Source: Acidobacteriota bacterium
GTDB taxonomy: Bacteria; Acidobacteriota; Terriglobia; Bryobacterales; UBA6623
DNA length: 46,978 nucleotides
Reading direction: 5' to 3'
NCBI GenBank assembly: GCA_027592785.1
Contig: JAQCLD010000027.1
Span: forward strand, 1-46,978
Shown: positions 1 to 9,714 of the stretch, in pieces
Position numbering within the stretch: position 1 is the stretch's first letter
Layout: each line of letters begins with the position of its first letter
Position numbers and translations under genes: made by a program
The notes under the pieces: model-generated
Databases searched by the model: none
What the model was told of the DNA's origin: nothing
What the model saw: only the letters and a program-made list of their open reading frames with translations

Positions 1-667
1 CGACGAATCCCGCCGCTAAACCTGAGTACTGCACGGTCAAACCAGAACCGGCCTGGTTCGTCGAGTAGATTGCGGCAGGCAAGGCGACGGTCAGCGAGTC
101 GTTGGGCGGGAAGGGGGCGGGCATGCCGGTCAACGGTCCGTTAAGCAGCGGTCCAAACCCTGTCGCGTAGATCACCAGCACCTCATTCGTCTTTGCGGGA
201 TTCTCGGGCGTAACCAGCGTCACGCCGTCCGCGTGCAACACAACTGGCTCGAAAACGCCGGACTGCGGCACGCGCTCATACGTAAATACCGAAATCGCGT
301 CCGTGCGGACAATCAGCGTGAAGGGCTCGCTGACGAGTCCCTCGTGTTCGACCAGCAATACAACCTCGATATCCGTCGGCGTCTCAAGGGGAATCTGCAA
401 GTTGATTTGGAACTCGGAGACATAGAACAGCGGGCACTCGACCCCGTTGATCGTTACGCTCGTCTCACCGATCTTGACGGGAAGCGGAAGACCCTCCGCA
501 CCGAGCGCCTCAAAGGAAAAGTCCAGGCCCCAGACCGTGGCGATGCCTCCGGGAGATACGTCAGTAACAACCCCCGCGGCGCTGACGACAGCGTTGATCG
601 TGGGAGTCTCGTGCGCGGCCAACGGAGTTAGAGCCAGCGAGAAGACGAGGAGCAAATTGCGAAGCAT
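1..667 (-). CDS. Secreted TIGR03437-domain protein (C-terminus outside window)
   Basis: Reading leftwards from the ATG at 667 gives an open frame of 222 codons that runs off the window edge without a stop. It begins with a signal peptide (MLRNLLLVFSLALTPLAAHE). It then shows the TIGR03437 pattern: PTINAVVSAAGVV near the start, a 'TVWGLDFSFE' segment, 'GETSVTINGVECPLFYVSEFQINLQIP', and 'NEVLVIYATGFGPL' further on. This C-terminal-type domain is abundant in Solibacter-like Acidobacteriota and its function is unknown; it is probably extracytoplasmic. No Shine-Dalgarno is visible. A TAAACT hexamer lies exactly 6 nt before the ATG, which suggests a leaderless message. The gene is divergent from the DedA gene. 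The family assignment is from recognised motifs; the role is unknown. Confidence 0.8.
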   Translation of the reverse strand, partial: MLRNLLLVFSLALTPLAAHETPTINAVVSAAGVVTDVSPGGIATVWGLDFSFEALGAEGLPLPVKIGETSVTINGVECPLFYVSEFQINLQIPLETPTDIEVVLLVEHEGLVSEPFTLIVRTDAISVFTYERVPQSGVFEPVVLHADGVTLVTPENPAKTNEVLVIYATGFGPLLNGPLTGMPAPFPPNDSLTVALPAAIYSTNQAGSGLTVQYSGLAAGFV

Positions 668-673
668 GAACCA

Positions 674-679
674 AGTTTA
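674..679 (-). promoter_or_regulatory. Possible -10 element of a leaderless start
   Basis: On the minus strand TAAACT is followed by six bases and then the ATG at 667. No ribosome-binding site is present and the -35 region is weak. The placement fits transcription starting at the start codon, but this is inference from spacing only. Confidence 0.35.
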
Positions 680-778
680 CGAGGCCCGCGGAGTGCAAAG
701 CGGTAAATACTTCAGGTCAGCGTATCCCCGAAGCGGTAACGGCCCGGAGGGAGTCCAGACCCAGCTTCAATCAACTCG

Positions 779-784
779 TATAAT
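779..784 (+). promoter_or_regulatory. Consensus -10 TATAAT directly before the DedA start
   Basis: TATAAT is followed by five bases and the TTG start codon at 790. There is no purine-rich ribosome-binding site between them. The -35 region is not recognisable. This fits leaderless or near-leaderless expression. Confidence 0.4.
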
Positions 785-789
785 CGGCC

Positions 790-1341
790 TTGGAAGAGTT
801 CTACCTGCGTTTCGGCTACCTGATGATCTTCGTGGTGGCCGCGATTGAGGGTGAAGGGGCGTTGGTCGCTGGGGCGGTGTTGTCGCAACGCGGCCACATG
901 TCGTTCGGCGTCGTCGTCATTTGCTCATTTCTTGGCACGTTCCTGGTTGCCGAAGGCATGTTTCATCTAGCCAAGTGGAAGGGCCGCGCGTGGGTGCTAA
1001 AGAAGGCTGGCGGCGATCCGCGGTTGCTGCGTATCGAACGCTGGCTCAATAAGCGCGGCGGGCCGTTGCTGCTGTTCGGTCGTTTCATGTGGGGCATGCG
1101 CATTTGGATTCCCGCGGTTTGCGCCGTTGGCGGCATGCCGGCGAAGAAGTTCTTCTTATGGAACATTGCCGGCGCGATTGTTTGGACTGCGATCGTCGCG
1201 CCAGTCGGCTACTTTTTTGGCGAAGCGCTGGAAGCGCTCGACCCGCAGATGCAAACCGCGGCGCTCGCCGTCGTCGCGGCGTTGACGTTATTGGTTGTCG
1301 TTTCGGTGCTGCGCCAGGCTCGCAAAGAAGCCAACCGCTAG
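790..1341 (+). CDS. DedA family (SNARE-associated/VTT domain) membrane protein
   Basis: A 183-residue integral inner-membrane protein, close to the usual DedA length. It has an N-terminal hydrophobic segment (about 7-35), the amphipathic central part with 'GRFMWGMRIWIPAVCAVGGMPAKKFFLWNIAGAIVWT' (about 98-135) typical of the DedA/VTT domain, and a C-terminal transmembrane helix (about 155-175). An acidic residue pair (EGEGA) sits in the first re-entrant region. Family members are proton-dependent membrane proteins; some act as lipid flippases or scramblases, but the substrate here cannot be told. The start is TTG at 790, chosen because it gives the normal N-terminus and lies just after a TATAAT. 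Confidence 0.85.
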   Translation: MEEFYLRFGYLMIFVVAAIEGEGALVAGAVLSQRGHMSFGVVVICSFLGTFLVAEGMFHLAKWKGRAWVLKKAGGDPRLLRIERWLNKRGGPLLLFGRFMWGMRIWIPAVCAVGGMPAKKFFLWNIAGAIVWTAIVAPVGYFFGEALEALDPQMQTAALAVVAALTLLVVVSVLRQARKEANR

Positions 1342-1397
1342 CGCGGGCCCGTGTGCGCTTCGACGCCGACTAGCGGATTTGCGATGCTAAGGTCCGT

Positions 1398-2828
1398 ATG
1401 CAAGACCGCAATTTGATTGGCTCTGAATGGATCTCCGGATCCGGCGAAGAGATCGACGTTACGAATCCCGCGACAAACGAAAAAATCGCTTCGGTCCCCA
1501 ACGGCGGGGCCGCCGAGGCGCGCCGGGCTGTAACTGCGGCGACGGAAGCGCTGCCGGAGTGGCGCAGCAGAACCGCGTTCGACCGCGGCAAGATCCTGAG
1601 GCGCATCGCTAACCTGATGCTCGAACGCCAGGAACCGTTGGCGGAGCTGATGACTCGCGAGCAAGGCAAGCCGTTGGCGGAGGCGCGCGGCGAGATTGCC
1701 TACGCCGCCTCGTTCATCGACTGGGCCGCGGAGGAAGGCAAACGGCTCGATGGCGAGCTGCTTCCGGCGTCGGCGGAGAACAAGCGCATCTTGGTGATGC
1801 GTCAGCCGGTGGGCGTGACGGCGTGCATTACGCCCTGGAACTTTCCCTCGGCGATGATTGCGCGCAAGTTGGGACCGGCATTGGCTTGCGGCTGCACGAT
1901 GGTGGTGAAGCCCGCCGAGCAGACGCCGTTGTCGGCGATCGCCTTGGCGGAGATCGCTCTTGAGGCAGGTCTGCCGCCGGGAGTGATGAACGTCGTGACG
2001 GGCGATGCGGCGGCGATCGGCGAAGAATTGTTCTCGAATCCGGCGGTTCGCAAGGTCTCGTTCACCGGCTCGACGGAGGTCGGCAAGATCCTGATCAAAC
2101 AGTCGGCCCAGAACGTGACGCGGCTTTCGTTGGAGTTAGGCGGGCACGCGCCGTTCTTGGTTTTCGACGATGCCGACGTGAAAGCGGCGGTCGCGGGCGC
2201 GATGGCCAGCAAGTACCGCAATATGGGCCAGACTTGCGTTTGCCCGAATCGCTTCTACGTGCAGCAAGGCATCTATGACGAGTTCGTGGCCGGACTGACC
2301 GCAGCGGTCGAAGCGCTGCGCATCGGCTCGGGGCTAGAGGAAGGCATCGAGGTGGGGCCGTTGATTGACGATCCGGCGATAGAGAAGGTGGAGCGGCACG
2401 TGAGCGACGCGCTCGAGAAGGGCGGCAAGCTGCGCACCGGCGGGAAGCGGGCCAAGGTCGAGGGTATGGCCGACCGCTTCTACATGCCGACGATTGTCGA
2501 GGACTTCACCCCGGACATGACGATGGCTTGCGAAGAGACGTTTGGTCCGGTCAGCCCATTGCGGCGGTTCAGGCATGAGGACGAGGCCGTCGAGTGGGCC
2601 AACGATTCGCCTTACGGGTTGGCGTCGTATTTCTACACGCGCGACGCGTCACGATTGATGCGCGTGGCGGAACGGCTGGAATACGGTATCGTCGGCGCGA
2701 ACGACGGCACGCCGTCAACCGCCCAGGCGCCGTTTGGCGGCGTGAAGCAATCGGGCATTGGCCGCGAGGGTGGACGGTATGTGATGCACGAGTATACGGA
2801 GATCAAGTACGTGTCGTGGGGGCTGTGA
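1398..2828 (+). CDS. gabD: NAD(P)-dependent succinate-semialdehyde dehydrogenase
   Basis: An aldehyde dehydrogenase superfamily enzyme of 476 residues, the standard GabD length. It oxidises succinate semialdehyde to succinate, the last step of 4-aminobutyrate breakdown, in the cytoplasm. Visible landmarks are the oxyanion Asn in TPWNFP (N148), the cofactor loop VVKPAEQTP, the FTGSTEVGK nucleotide turn, the general base Glu in LELGG (E246), and the catalytic Cys in GQTCVCPNR (C280). The Cys-x-Cys pair at the active site is typical of the GabD group. The C-terminus 'PFGGVKQSGIGREGG' is also family-typical. No gabT is nearby, so the true substrate may be another semialdehyde. An AAGG sequence precedes the ATG. 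Confidence 0.9.
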   Translation: MQDRNLIGSEWISGSGEEIDVTNPATNEKIASVPNGGAAEARRAVTAATEALPEWRSRTAFDRGKILRRIANLMLERQEPLAELMTREQGKPLAEARGEIAYAASFIDWAAEEGKRLDGELLPASAENKRILVMRQPVGVTACITPWNFPSAMIARKLGPALACGCTMVVKPAEQTPLSAIALAEIALEAGLPPGVMNVVTGDAAAIGEELFSNPAVRKVSFTGSTEVGKILIKQSAQNVTRLSLELGGHAPFLVFDDADVKAAVAGAMASKYRNMGQTCVCPNRFYVQQGIYDEFVAGLTAAVEALRIGSGLEEGIEVGPLIDDPAIEKVERHVSDALEKGGKLRTGGKRAKVEGMADRFYMPTIVEDFTPDMTMACEETFGPVSPLRRFRHEDEAVEWANDSPYGLASYFYTRDASRLMRVAERLEYGIVGANDGTPSTAQAPFGGVKQSGIGREGGRYVMHEYTEIKYVSWGL

Positions 2829-2860
2829 GACCTGCTGCGGGTGTAGGATAGTGGCCAGCC

Positions 2861-5800
2861 ATGCGCAGTCAATTGATGCGATTCGTTTCCCTCTTTGCCG
2901 CCGTTGCTTGCCTAGCCCTGCCGCTCGCGGCCCAGGTGCAGTTCAACCGCGACGTGCGGCCCATACTCTCGGAGCGCTGCTACACCTGCCACGGCCCGGA
3001 TGAGACGAAGCGGCTGAGCGGGTTGAGGTTCGACACCGAAGCCGGGGCGAAGGCGGACATGGGCGGGCGTTTCGCGATTGTTCCAGGAGACCCGGGACGC
3101 AGCGAGATGATCCTGCGAGTTACCTCCGACGACCCGGCGCGGCGCATGCCCCCAGCATACGCGGGTCACGCCAAGCTGACCGACGCCGAGATCAACGTGC
3201 TGACGCGTTGGGTGGAACAGGGTGCGGCCTGGCAGGGGCACTGGTCGTTCGTGATTCAGACGCGGCCTGAGACGCCGGCGGCGAGCGACCCGGCTTGGCC
3301 CAAGAATGCGATCGATAATTTCGTTCTCGAACGGCTTGATCGGCGAGGGCTGAAGCCGTCGCCTGCCGCGGATCGGCGCGCGCTGATCCGGCGCGTATCG
3401 TTGGATCTGACGGGCTTGCCGCCGACGCTGGCCGAGGTGAATGCGTTCGTCAGCGACCAGTCGCCGGGCGCCTATGAAAAAGTCGTGGACCGGCTCTTGA
3501 ACTCGCCGCATTACGGCGAGCGGATGGCAGTGCGTTGGTTGGATGCGGCCCGATATGCCGACACGAACGGCTACCAGACGGATGCCGAGCGCTCGATGTG
3601 GCGCTGGCGCGACTGGGTGATTGGGGCATTTAACCGCAACATGCCTTACGACCAGTTCACAATTGAACAGCTCGCCGGAGACTTGTTGCCGAATCCGACG
3701 CGCGAGCAGATTATCGCCACCGGTTTCAACCGCAACCATCGCGGCAATGGCGAGGGCGGCATCATCGGCGAAGAGTACGCGGTGGAATACGTCGTCGATC
3801 GGGTGGAAACGACTTCGACGGTTTGGCTCGGGCTGACCCTGGGCTGCGCACGCTGCCACAACCACAAGTACGACCCCTTCACGCAGAAGGAGTTCTACCA
3901 GATGTTTGCGTACTTCAACCAGGTGCCGGAGCGCGGCAAGGCGTTTAAGTACGGCAACTCGCCGCCGCTGATCACAGCGCCGACCGTCGAGCAAGAAGCC
4001 GAATTGAATGCGCTGGAAGCCAAGCTAGCTGAGGCGCAGCGAAAGGTAGATGCCGCGCAGGCGGAGACGGCTCGGCGGCAAGCTGAGTGGGAGAAAACAC
4101 TAGCGGGCGAAGAGCGCGTGGACTGGGCGCCGCCTTACGAGCTTGCCGTAGAGCTGCCGTTGGACGGCGGGCTGGATGCTGTGGTCACGCCGGACCCGCC
4201 GCAATCGGTGCGGTATCGCTACTTAATGAGCAACGGTCCGGTCGGCGGCAACGTGTCGTCGGGGCCGCCCGAGTGGCAGGACGGCGAGGCGACCTACACC
4301 GAAGGGCTGGGGGGCGAAGTCGGCGAATTTGACGGCAAGCGCTACATCCAAGCGGGCAATGTGGCCAACTTCGGCTTCTTCGATGCCTTTACGCTGTCGG
4401 CGTGGATCTATCCCACGGCTTCGACGGGCGCGATTGTGAGCCGCGCGGTGGATGAGGAGCAAGGCCAGGGATTCACGTTTTCGCTCAACGACGGCCATCT
4501 CTATGCCAGTGTGATTCAGCGTTGGCTCGACGACGGCATACGTATCGAGAGCGAAGAGACCGTGCCGCTGAACCAGTGGTCGCATGTGACGCTCACGACG
4601 GACGGCTCGCGGCTCGCTGACAACACGAAGTTCTATCTCAATGGCAAGCTGCTCAAGACGACGGCGCACCTGGACTATATGAATCAGCCGTTCGCCGCCA
4701 AGGAGCCGCTGCGGATTGGCGCGGGACAGGGCATGCGGTTTGAGGGGCGGATTGCGAAGGTCCGGCTCTACAGGGCGGAAGTGAGCGAACCAGAGGCCGC
4801 GGTGTTGGCGTCGGCGGAATCTTTGAACGACATCGCAGCTATCCCGGCGCAGAACCGCAGCGAGGCGCAGGCGAAGAAGTTGCGCCAAGCTTTCTTGGAT
4901 CGTTATGCGCCTAAGCAGTTGGGCGCGCTGAACGAGGAGCTACGTGAGCTGCAGCTGCAACGTCGGCGCATGGTGGCAGAATTGCCGACGGTGATGGTGA
5001 TGCAGGATGATCGTACGCCGCATGAGACGCACTTGTTGCGGCGCGGCGCGTACGATCAGCCGGGCGAGGAGGTTTTCGCCGCGACGCCGGCGGCTTTGCC
5101 GGCGATGAATACGGACAGCGCTAACAATCGACTGGGTCTGGCTAGGTGGTTGGTCGACGCGCAGAATCCGTTAACGGCGCGAGTTGCGGTGAACCGTTTC
5201 TGGCAGCTGTACTTCGGCATGGGCATCGTGCGCACGACGGAAGATTTTGGTTCACAGGGCGAAGCGCCTTCGCATCCGGCGTTGCTCGATTGGCTGGCGA
5301 CGGAATTCATCGGCAGCGGTTGGGACATAAAGCAGTTGCAGAAGACGATCGTGATGAGCGCGACGTATCAGCAGTCGTCGCGGATAACGCCTGAGCTGTT
5401 GGAACAGGATCCCGACAATCGCTTGCTGGCTCGCGGCCCGCGCGTTCGCCTGCCGGCGGAGATGGTTCGCGACCAAGCGTTGGCGATTTCGGGTTTGCTG
5501 GTTGACGAGATCGGCGGACCTTCGGTAAAGCCTTATCAGCCTGCGGGATTGTGGACTGAGCTAACTGGCGGGAGCGACTACAAGGCCGACAGCGGAGACG
5601 CGTTGTATCGGCGCAGCGTTTACACCTTCTGGAAGCGCACTTCGCCGCCGCCGATGATGACGAATTTCGATGCGCCGACGCGCGAGGCGTGTGTGGTGCG
5701 TATGGCACGAACCAATACGCCGCTGCAGTCGTTGAACTTAATGAACGATGTGACTTATTTGGAAGCGTCGCGCAAGATAGCCGAGCGCATGATGCACGAG

Positions 5801-6064
5801 GGCGGCGCGTCACCGGCGGAGCGCATTTCTTTCGCCATGCGGCTCGTGACGGCGCAACCGCCAAGCGAGGAAGCGAGCGAGATCTTGCTGGGGAGCTACA
5901 ACTACTACCGCGATCTGTTTAGCTCGGATCCAGACGCGGCGCTGGAATACTTGGCGCAGGGCGAATCGCCGCGCGATGAGCAGCTGAACCCGAGCGCGCT
6001 GGCGGCCTATTCCACGATCGCTAGCTTGATTCTGAATCTAGACACGGCCGTAACGAAGGAGTAA
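2861..6064 (+). CDS. DUF1549/DUF1553 protein with N-terminal cytochrome c and LamG domains
   Basis: A 1067-residue exported protein. After a signal peptide (about 1-24) comes a Planctomycete-type cytochrome c domain with one heme site, CYTCH at residues 40-44. A DUF1549 domain follows, carrying the signature '[16 protein letters not shown]' with a second Cys-x-x-Cys-His. Then come a short coiled-coil region, a LamG/concanavalin-like jelly-roll (about 465-620), and a C-terminal DUF1553 domain ('[17 protein letters not shown]', '[25 protein letters not shown]'). Such proteins are common in Planctomycetes, Verrucomicrobia and Acidobacteriota and are often paired with DUF1501 proteins, as here (4-nt gap). 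They are thought to take part in periplasmic polymer breakdown or redox chemistry, but no activity is proven. Domain calls are firm; function is open. Confidence 0.9.
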   Translation: MRSQLMRFVSLFAAVACLALPLAAQVQFNRDVRPILSERCYTCHGPDETKRLSGLRFDTEAGAKADMGGRFAIVPGDPGRSEMILRVTSDDPARRMPPAYAGHAKLTDAEINVLTRWVEQGAAWQGHWSFVIQTRPETPAASDPAWPKNAIDNFVLERLDRRGLKPSPAADRRALIRRVSLDLTGLPPTLAEVNAFVSDQSPGAYEKVVDRLLNSPHYGERMAVRWLDAARYADTNGYQTDAERSMWRWRDWVIGAFNRNMPYDQFTIEQLAGDLLPNPTREQIIATGFNRNHRGNGEGGIIGEEYAVEYVVDRVETTSTVWLGLTLGCARCHNHKYDPFTQKEFYQMFAYFNQVPERGKAFKYGNSPPLITAPTVEQEAELNALEAKLAEAQRKVDAAQAETARRQAEWEKTLAGEERVDWAPPYELAVELPLDGGLDAVVTPDPPQSVRYRYLMSNGPVGGNVSSGPPEWQDGEATYTEGLGGEVGEFDGKRYIQAGNVANFGFFDAFTLSAWIYPTASTGAIVSRAVDEEQGQGFTFSLNDGHLYASVIQRWLDDGIRIESEETVPLNQWSHVTLTTDGSRLADNTKFYLNGKLLKTTAHLDYMNQPFAAKEPLRIGAGQGMRFEGRIAKVRLYRAEVSEPEAAVLASAESLNDIAAIPAQNRSEAQAKKLRQAFLDRYAPKQLGALNEELRELQLQRRRMVAELPTVMVMQDDRTPHETHLLRRGAYDQPGEEVFAATPAALPAMNTDSANNRLGLARWLVDAQNPLTARVAVNRFWQLYFGMGIVRTTEDFGSQGEAPSHPALLDWLATEFIGSGWDIKQLQKTIVMSATYQQSSRITPELLEQDPDNRLLARGPRVRLPAEMVRDQALAISGLLVDEIGGPSVKPYQPAGLWTELTGGSDYKADSGDALYRRSVYTFWKRTSPPPMMTNFDAPTREACVVRMARTNTPLQSLNLMNDVTYLEASRKIAERMMHEGGASPAERISFAMRLVTAQPPSEEASEILLGSYNYYRDLFSSDPDAALEYLAQGESPRDEQLNPSALAAYSTIASLILNLDTAVTKE

Positions 6065-6068
6065 GACG

Positions 6069-7511
6069 ATGGAGTTTCAAGACACAAGAAATCTTTTGAC
6101 CCGACGCTGCTTCTTCGGCAAGTCTGCTCTCGGCTTGGGCGCCGCCGCGCTGGGGAGCCTGATGAGCGATGACCTGCAGGCCGCGGATTCGGTCGGCCTG
6201 CCGGGGCTGCCGCACTTTGCGCCTACGGCCAAGCGAGTGATCTATCTTTTCCAGTCGGGCGGCCCGTCTCAGATCGAACTGTTTGACTATAAGCCGCGGC
6301 TGAAGGAACTGCTTCGCACGGACTTGCCGGATTCGGTACGCAAGGGTCAGCGACTGACGGAGATGTCGGCTGGGCAGGCGAGCTTTCCAGTGGCTCCGTC
6401 GATGTTTGACTTCAAGCAGCACGGGCAGTCGGGAGCATGGATTAGCGACCTGATGCCGCATTTGGCGGGCGTGGCGGACGAGTTGTGCTTCGTTAAGTCG
6501 ATGTACACCGAGCAGATCAATCACGATCCTGCGGTCACGTTCTTCCAGACCGGTTTTCAGTTGGCTGGGCGACCGTCGATCGGATCGTGGCTAGCGTACG
6601 GGCTGGGCAGCGAGAACCGCGACTTGCCGGCGTTCGTCGTGATGATTTCGCAAGGTTCGGGCAACCCCAACGATCAACCGCTGGCGGAGCGGCAGTGGGG
6701 CAGCGGATTCTTGCCCACGACCTACCAAGGCATCAAGTTCCGCTCGATCGGCGACCCGGTGTTGTACCTCTCGAACCCGGAAGGCTTCAGCTCGCAGGCG
6801 CGGCGTCGCTTTATTGACGACGTGGGGCGTCTGAACCAACTCCAGTTGCAGGAATTCGGCGATCCGGAGATCTCGACGCGAATCGCGCAGTACGAGATGG
6901 CTTACCGCATGCAAGCGTCGGTGCCGGACCTGACCGATCTTTCCTCGGAGCCTGACAGCACCTTTGATCTCTACGGCGAGGACGCCCGCAGGCCGGGTTC
7001 GTTTGCGGCGAATTGTTTACTGGCACGGCGCTTGGCTGAGCGCGACGTGCGCTTTATCCAGCTCTTCCATCGTGGTTGGGATCAGCATTCGAATCTGCCG
7101 AAGCAGATACCGGGGCAGGCCAAGGACGTCGACCAAGCGTGTGCGGGCCTGATCACTGACCTCAAGCAGCGCGGCATGCTCGAAGACACGCTGGTCGTGT
7201 GGGGCGGCGAATTCGGTCGCACGGTCTACAGCCAGGGCAAATTGACGGCCGACAACTACGGCCGCGATCATCATCCGCGCTGCTTCACGATTTTCATGGC
7301 CGGCGGCGGCATCAAGCCCGGCATCAGCTACGGCGAGACGGACGACTACTCCTACAACATCGTCGATAATCCAGTGCACGTCCACGATCTGCATGCGACG
7401 ATCTTGCACACGCTAGGCGTGGACCACACCAAGTTGACTTACAAGTTCCAAGGCCGCAACTTCCGGCTCACGGACGTGCATGGCAATGTAGTCGAAGCTT
7501 TGTTGGCCTAG
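6069..7511 (+). CDS. DUF1501 domain-containing Tat-exported protein
   Basis: A 480-residue protein with a twin-arginine type leader ([19 protein letters not shown], about residues 12-30), as usual in DUF1501 proteins. The body has the alkaline-phosphatase/sulfatase-like fold pattern of this family: '[20 protein letters not shown]' near the N-terminus, '[13 protein letters not shown]' and '[21 protein letters not shown]' towards the C-terminus, and the final '[20 protein letters not shown]'. It starts 4 nt after the DUF1549 gene with an AAGGAG ribosome-binding site, so the two form an operon and probably act together in the periplasm. The biochemical function is not established for the family. 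Confidence 0.92.
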   Translation: MEFQDTRNLLTRRCFFGKSALGLGAAALGSLMSDDLQAADSVGLPGLPHFAPTAKRVIYLFQSGGPSQIELFDYKPRLKELLRTDLPDSVRKGQRLTEMSAGQASFPVAPSMFDFKQHGQSGAWISDLMPHLAGVADELCFVKSMYTEQINHDPAVTFFQTGFQLAGRPSIGSWLAYGLGSENRDLPAFVVMISQGSGNPNDQPLAERQWGSGFLPTTYQGIKFRSIGDPVLYLSNPEGFSSQARRRFIDDVGRLNQLQLQEFGDPEISTRIAQYEMAYRMQASVPDLTDLSSEPDSTFDLYGEDARRPGSFAANCLLARRLAERDVRFIQLFHRGWDQHSNLPKQIPGQAKDVDQACAGLITDLKQRGMLEDTLVVWGGEFGRTVYSQGKLTADNYGRDHHPRCFTIFMAGGGIKPGISYGETDDYSYNIVDNPVHVHDLHATILHTLGVDHTKLTYKFQGRNFRLTDVHGNVVEALLA

Positions 7512-7547
7512 CTACTGTTGGGGTCCTTGCCACCTGTCGTTCGATCT

Positions 7548-7640
7548 TAGAGCGCCCGTCGCCGTCCGCAAAAGTGTGTGGACACTCTTCCGGCATGGGT
7601 TTCGTGGCACGCTCTAGGAAGGCCTATCTAGGGACCTAGA
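7548..7640. repeat. Nested inverted repeats upstream of the glycosyltransferase operon
   Basis: The 131-nt gap before the glycosyltransferase start holds three symmetric elements. An outer pair TAGAGCG (7548-7554) and CGCTCTA (7610-7616) encloses AGTGT-GTGG-ACACT (7573-7586). Closer to the gene is a 14-nt interrupted palindrome TCTAGG-GA-CCTAGA (7627-7640), ending 2 nt before the ATG. The word TAGAGC occurs again at 7637. No T-tract follows, so a rho-independent terminator is unlikely. Operator or 5' leader structure is possible. Confidence 0.4.
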
Positions 7641-7642
7641 GC

Positions 7643-8818
7643 ATGAAGATTGCCGTTGATGCGACGTGCTGGAACAACCGGCGCGGATTTGGACGATTTA
7701 CGCGTGAGTTGGTCGCAGCGATGGCTGCTGCCCGAGGGGACCGCGAGCTAGTCTTGGTAGTCGATGAACAGACGGCAGCGTCTGCTGAATTCCCGGCTGG
7801 GGTCGAAGTGTGCACGGTGCAAGTCTCGGAGGCGCCGATTGAAGCAGCATCGGCGGAAAGTTCGCGCAGCTTGATCGACTTGTGGCGATTCCGGCAAGCG
7901 GTGGTTCGGCTCGAGCCGGATGTGATCTTCTTTCCGGCGGTCTATTCGTTCTTCCCCGTGCCGTCGGATATTCCGACGCTGGTCACGATCCACGACGTGA
8001 TCGCCGAGACGCACCCGGACCAGATCTTCGCTTCGACGACAGCTCGTTGGCTGTGGAATCAAAAGGTGCAGGCGGCGCTACGCTCCTCCAATAAGATCGC
8101 GACCGTGTCACAAAATGCGAGGTTACGAATCGCCAAAGAGTTCGGCCGCAACAGCGACGAGATTGTGGTGATTGGCGAAGGCGTGGACGAACGATTCCAG
8201 CGGCAAGATATAGCGAAGCAGGCCGCGGCGCGCGAACAGTTTGGGATCGCGGCTGACGAACCGATTTTGCTTTACGTCGGAGGGATTAGCCCGCACAAGA
8301 ACTTGGCGGCGCTGATCCGCAGCTTGCGTTTGCTCGCGGATCGGGGAGCAACAGACTGGCGACTCGTGCTAGCGGGTGAAGTCGATCGTGACTCCTTCTA
8401 TAGCGCTCACAAAAAGGTACGCAGCACGATTCGTGACTGCGGGCTCGAGGAGCGCGTCGTATTTACCGGCTACGTGGACGACCAAACGTTGGCGGCACTG
8501 TATAGCGCGGCGCGCATGCTGGTTCTACCGTCGCCTGACGAAGGGTTCGGACTGCCTGCGGCCGAGGCCATGGCTTGCGGCGCCCCAGTGGCCGCGAGCA
8601 ACGCGGGGGCGCTGCCGGAAGTCGTCGGCGGCGCGGGCGTGCTGTTCGATCCGCTAGATGAAAACGCGATGGCGGCGGCCATCGAACAGTTACTAAACGA
8701 CGACGAGTTGCGTGCCGGTTGTTCGCGAATTGGCGTGGAAAGAGCGAAGCAGCATCGCTGGAGCACGGTCGCCGATAAGGTATTCGCGGAGCTAGAGCGC
8801 ATTGCCGGGACCCGCTAA
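7643..8818 (+). CDS. Glycosyltransferase family 4 (GT-B fold)
   Basis: A 391-residue cytoplasmic or membrane-associated glycosyltransferase of the GT4 type. The N-terminal acceptor domain starts 'MKIAVDATCWNNRRGFGRFT'. The C-terminal nucleotide-sugar domain contains 'ILLYVGGISPHKNLAALIRS' (about 210-230), 'VVFTGYVDDQTLAALYSAA' (about 272-290) and the retaining-family E-x7-E motif in 'SPDEGFGLPAAEAMACGAPVAASNAGALPEVVG'. It probably transfers a sugar in cell-envelope polysaccharide synthesis; donor and acceptor are not predictable. Its TAA stop overlaps the ATG of the following family 2 glycosyltransferase by one base, so they are translationally coupled. Confidence 0.88.
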   Translation: MKIAVDATCWNNRRGFGRFTRELVAAMAAARGDRELVLVVDEQTAASAEFPAGVEVCTVQVSEAPIEAASAESSRSLIDLWRFRQAVVRLEPDVIFFPAVYSFFPVPSDIPTLVTIHDVIAETHPDQIFASTTARWLWNQKVQAALRSSNKIATVSQNARLRIAKEFGRNSDEIVVIGEGVDERFQRQDIAKQAAAREQFGIAADEPILLYVGGISPHKNLAALIRSLRLLADRGATDWRLVLAGEVDRDSFYSAHKKVRSTIRDCGLEERVVFTGYVDDQTLAALYSAARMLVLPSPDEGFGLPAAEAMACGAPVAASNAGALPEVVGGAGVLFDPLDENAMAAAIEQLLNDDELRAGCSRIGVERAKQHRWSTVADKVFAELERIAGTR

Positions 8819-9714
8819 TGCAGCTCTCCGTCATCATCGCCGGCAATGGCTCCGACACGCCGATCAAGCGCTGCCTAGACAGCCTATTGGCGCAGGCGGA
8901 TGGCGACGTGCAGGTGATCGTCGCGTTCGGCGGGCATCCAGCGTTGGCGGAAGAGCTGGCCTCTCACGCAGCGCGAATCGAATCGATCAGCTACCCAACC
9001 CCGGCCGCTCTGCACGTGCTGCGCGCAGCGGCTCTGCGCCAGGCAACAGGCGACGTAGTGGCGATTCTCGATCCATATTCCATCCTGGCGAACGGCTGGG
9101 TGGATTGAGTCCGCGAAACGCACCGGATACACGCGAACCAGGCTATCGGCGGACCGGTCGACCTGGACGGCGCGGCGAAGCGCGGATTGCTCGATTGGGC
9201 TCTATACATCAACGAATATGGGATGTTCTTGCCGCCAATGGAAAAGCAAGGCATGGAACTGCTGCCGGGTTGCAACGTCTCGTACAAACGATCGGCGCTG
9301 TTCGAAGGCGACGAGCCGCGTTCGCCGGAGCTGTGGAAAACGTTTGTCAATGACCGGTTGCGGGCGTTGGGTGAGACGTTGCTCATTGAGCCCAAAATGA
9401 TGGTGGATCTCGATAAGACGATCGACTTCTCGGACTATCTTCTTCGACGCTTCGATCACGGGCGTTGCTACGGCGCGATGAGTTCGGCCGAATTGTCGTT
9501 TGCCGCTCGTTGGATGCGTGCCTGCGCCGCCCCGCTGCTGCCGTTCGTGTTACTGGCGCGATGGTCTCGGCGGTTCTGGGCGCGGGGACGTTATCGGGGC
9601 AAGCTCATCGCGACGTTGCCGCTGCAACTTCTGATGTTCGGCTGGTGGATTGCCGGCGAGACCGTCGGGCGCGTATTCGGCGCCGGAAAAAGCTGTAGCC
9701 GTCTCTACTACTAG
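8818..9714 (+). pseudogene. Glycosyltransferase family 2, interrupted by in-frame TGA
   Basis: The frame opened by the ATG at 8818 reads 96 codons of a GT2 N-terminus (MQLSVIIAGNGSDTPIKRCL ... ATGDVVAILDPYSILANGWVD). It then meets TGA at 9106-9108, and continues in the same frame without another stop to 9714 (VRETHRIHANQAIGGPVDLD ... CSRLYY). The second half has 'ELLPGCNVSYKRSALFEGD', the usual GT2 acceptor-side motif, and a C-terminal hydrophobic region. Together the parts make a normal 298-residue enzyme, so codon 97 is a nonsense change, possibly CGA to TGA or TGG to TGA. A TTG at 9187 could in theory restart translation, but it would lack the donor-binding half. A consensus error is the main alternative. 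The stop TAG overlaps the opposing gene's stop. Confidence 0.8.

Noticed and set aside
9106..9108. Selenocysteine at the TGA in the glycosyltransferase
   Set aside because: Glycosyltransferase family 2 enzymes have no selenocysteine or catalytic cysteine there, and I see no supporting stem-loop right after the codon.
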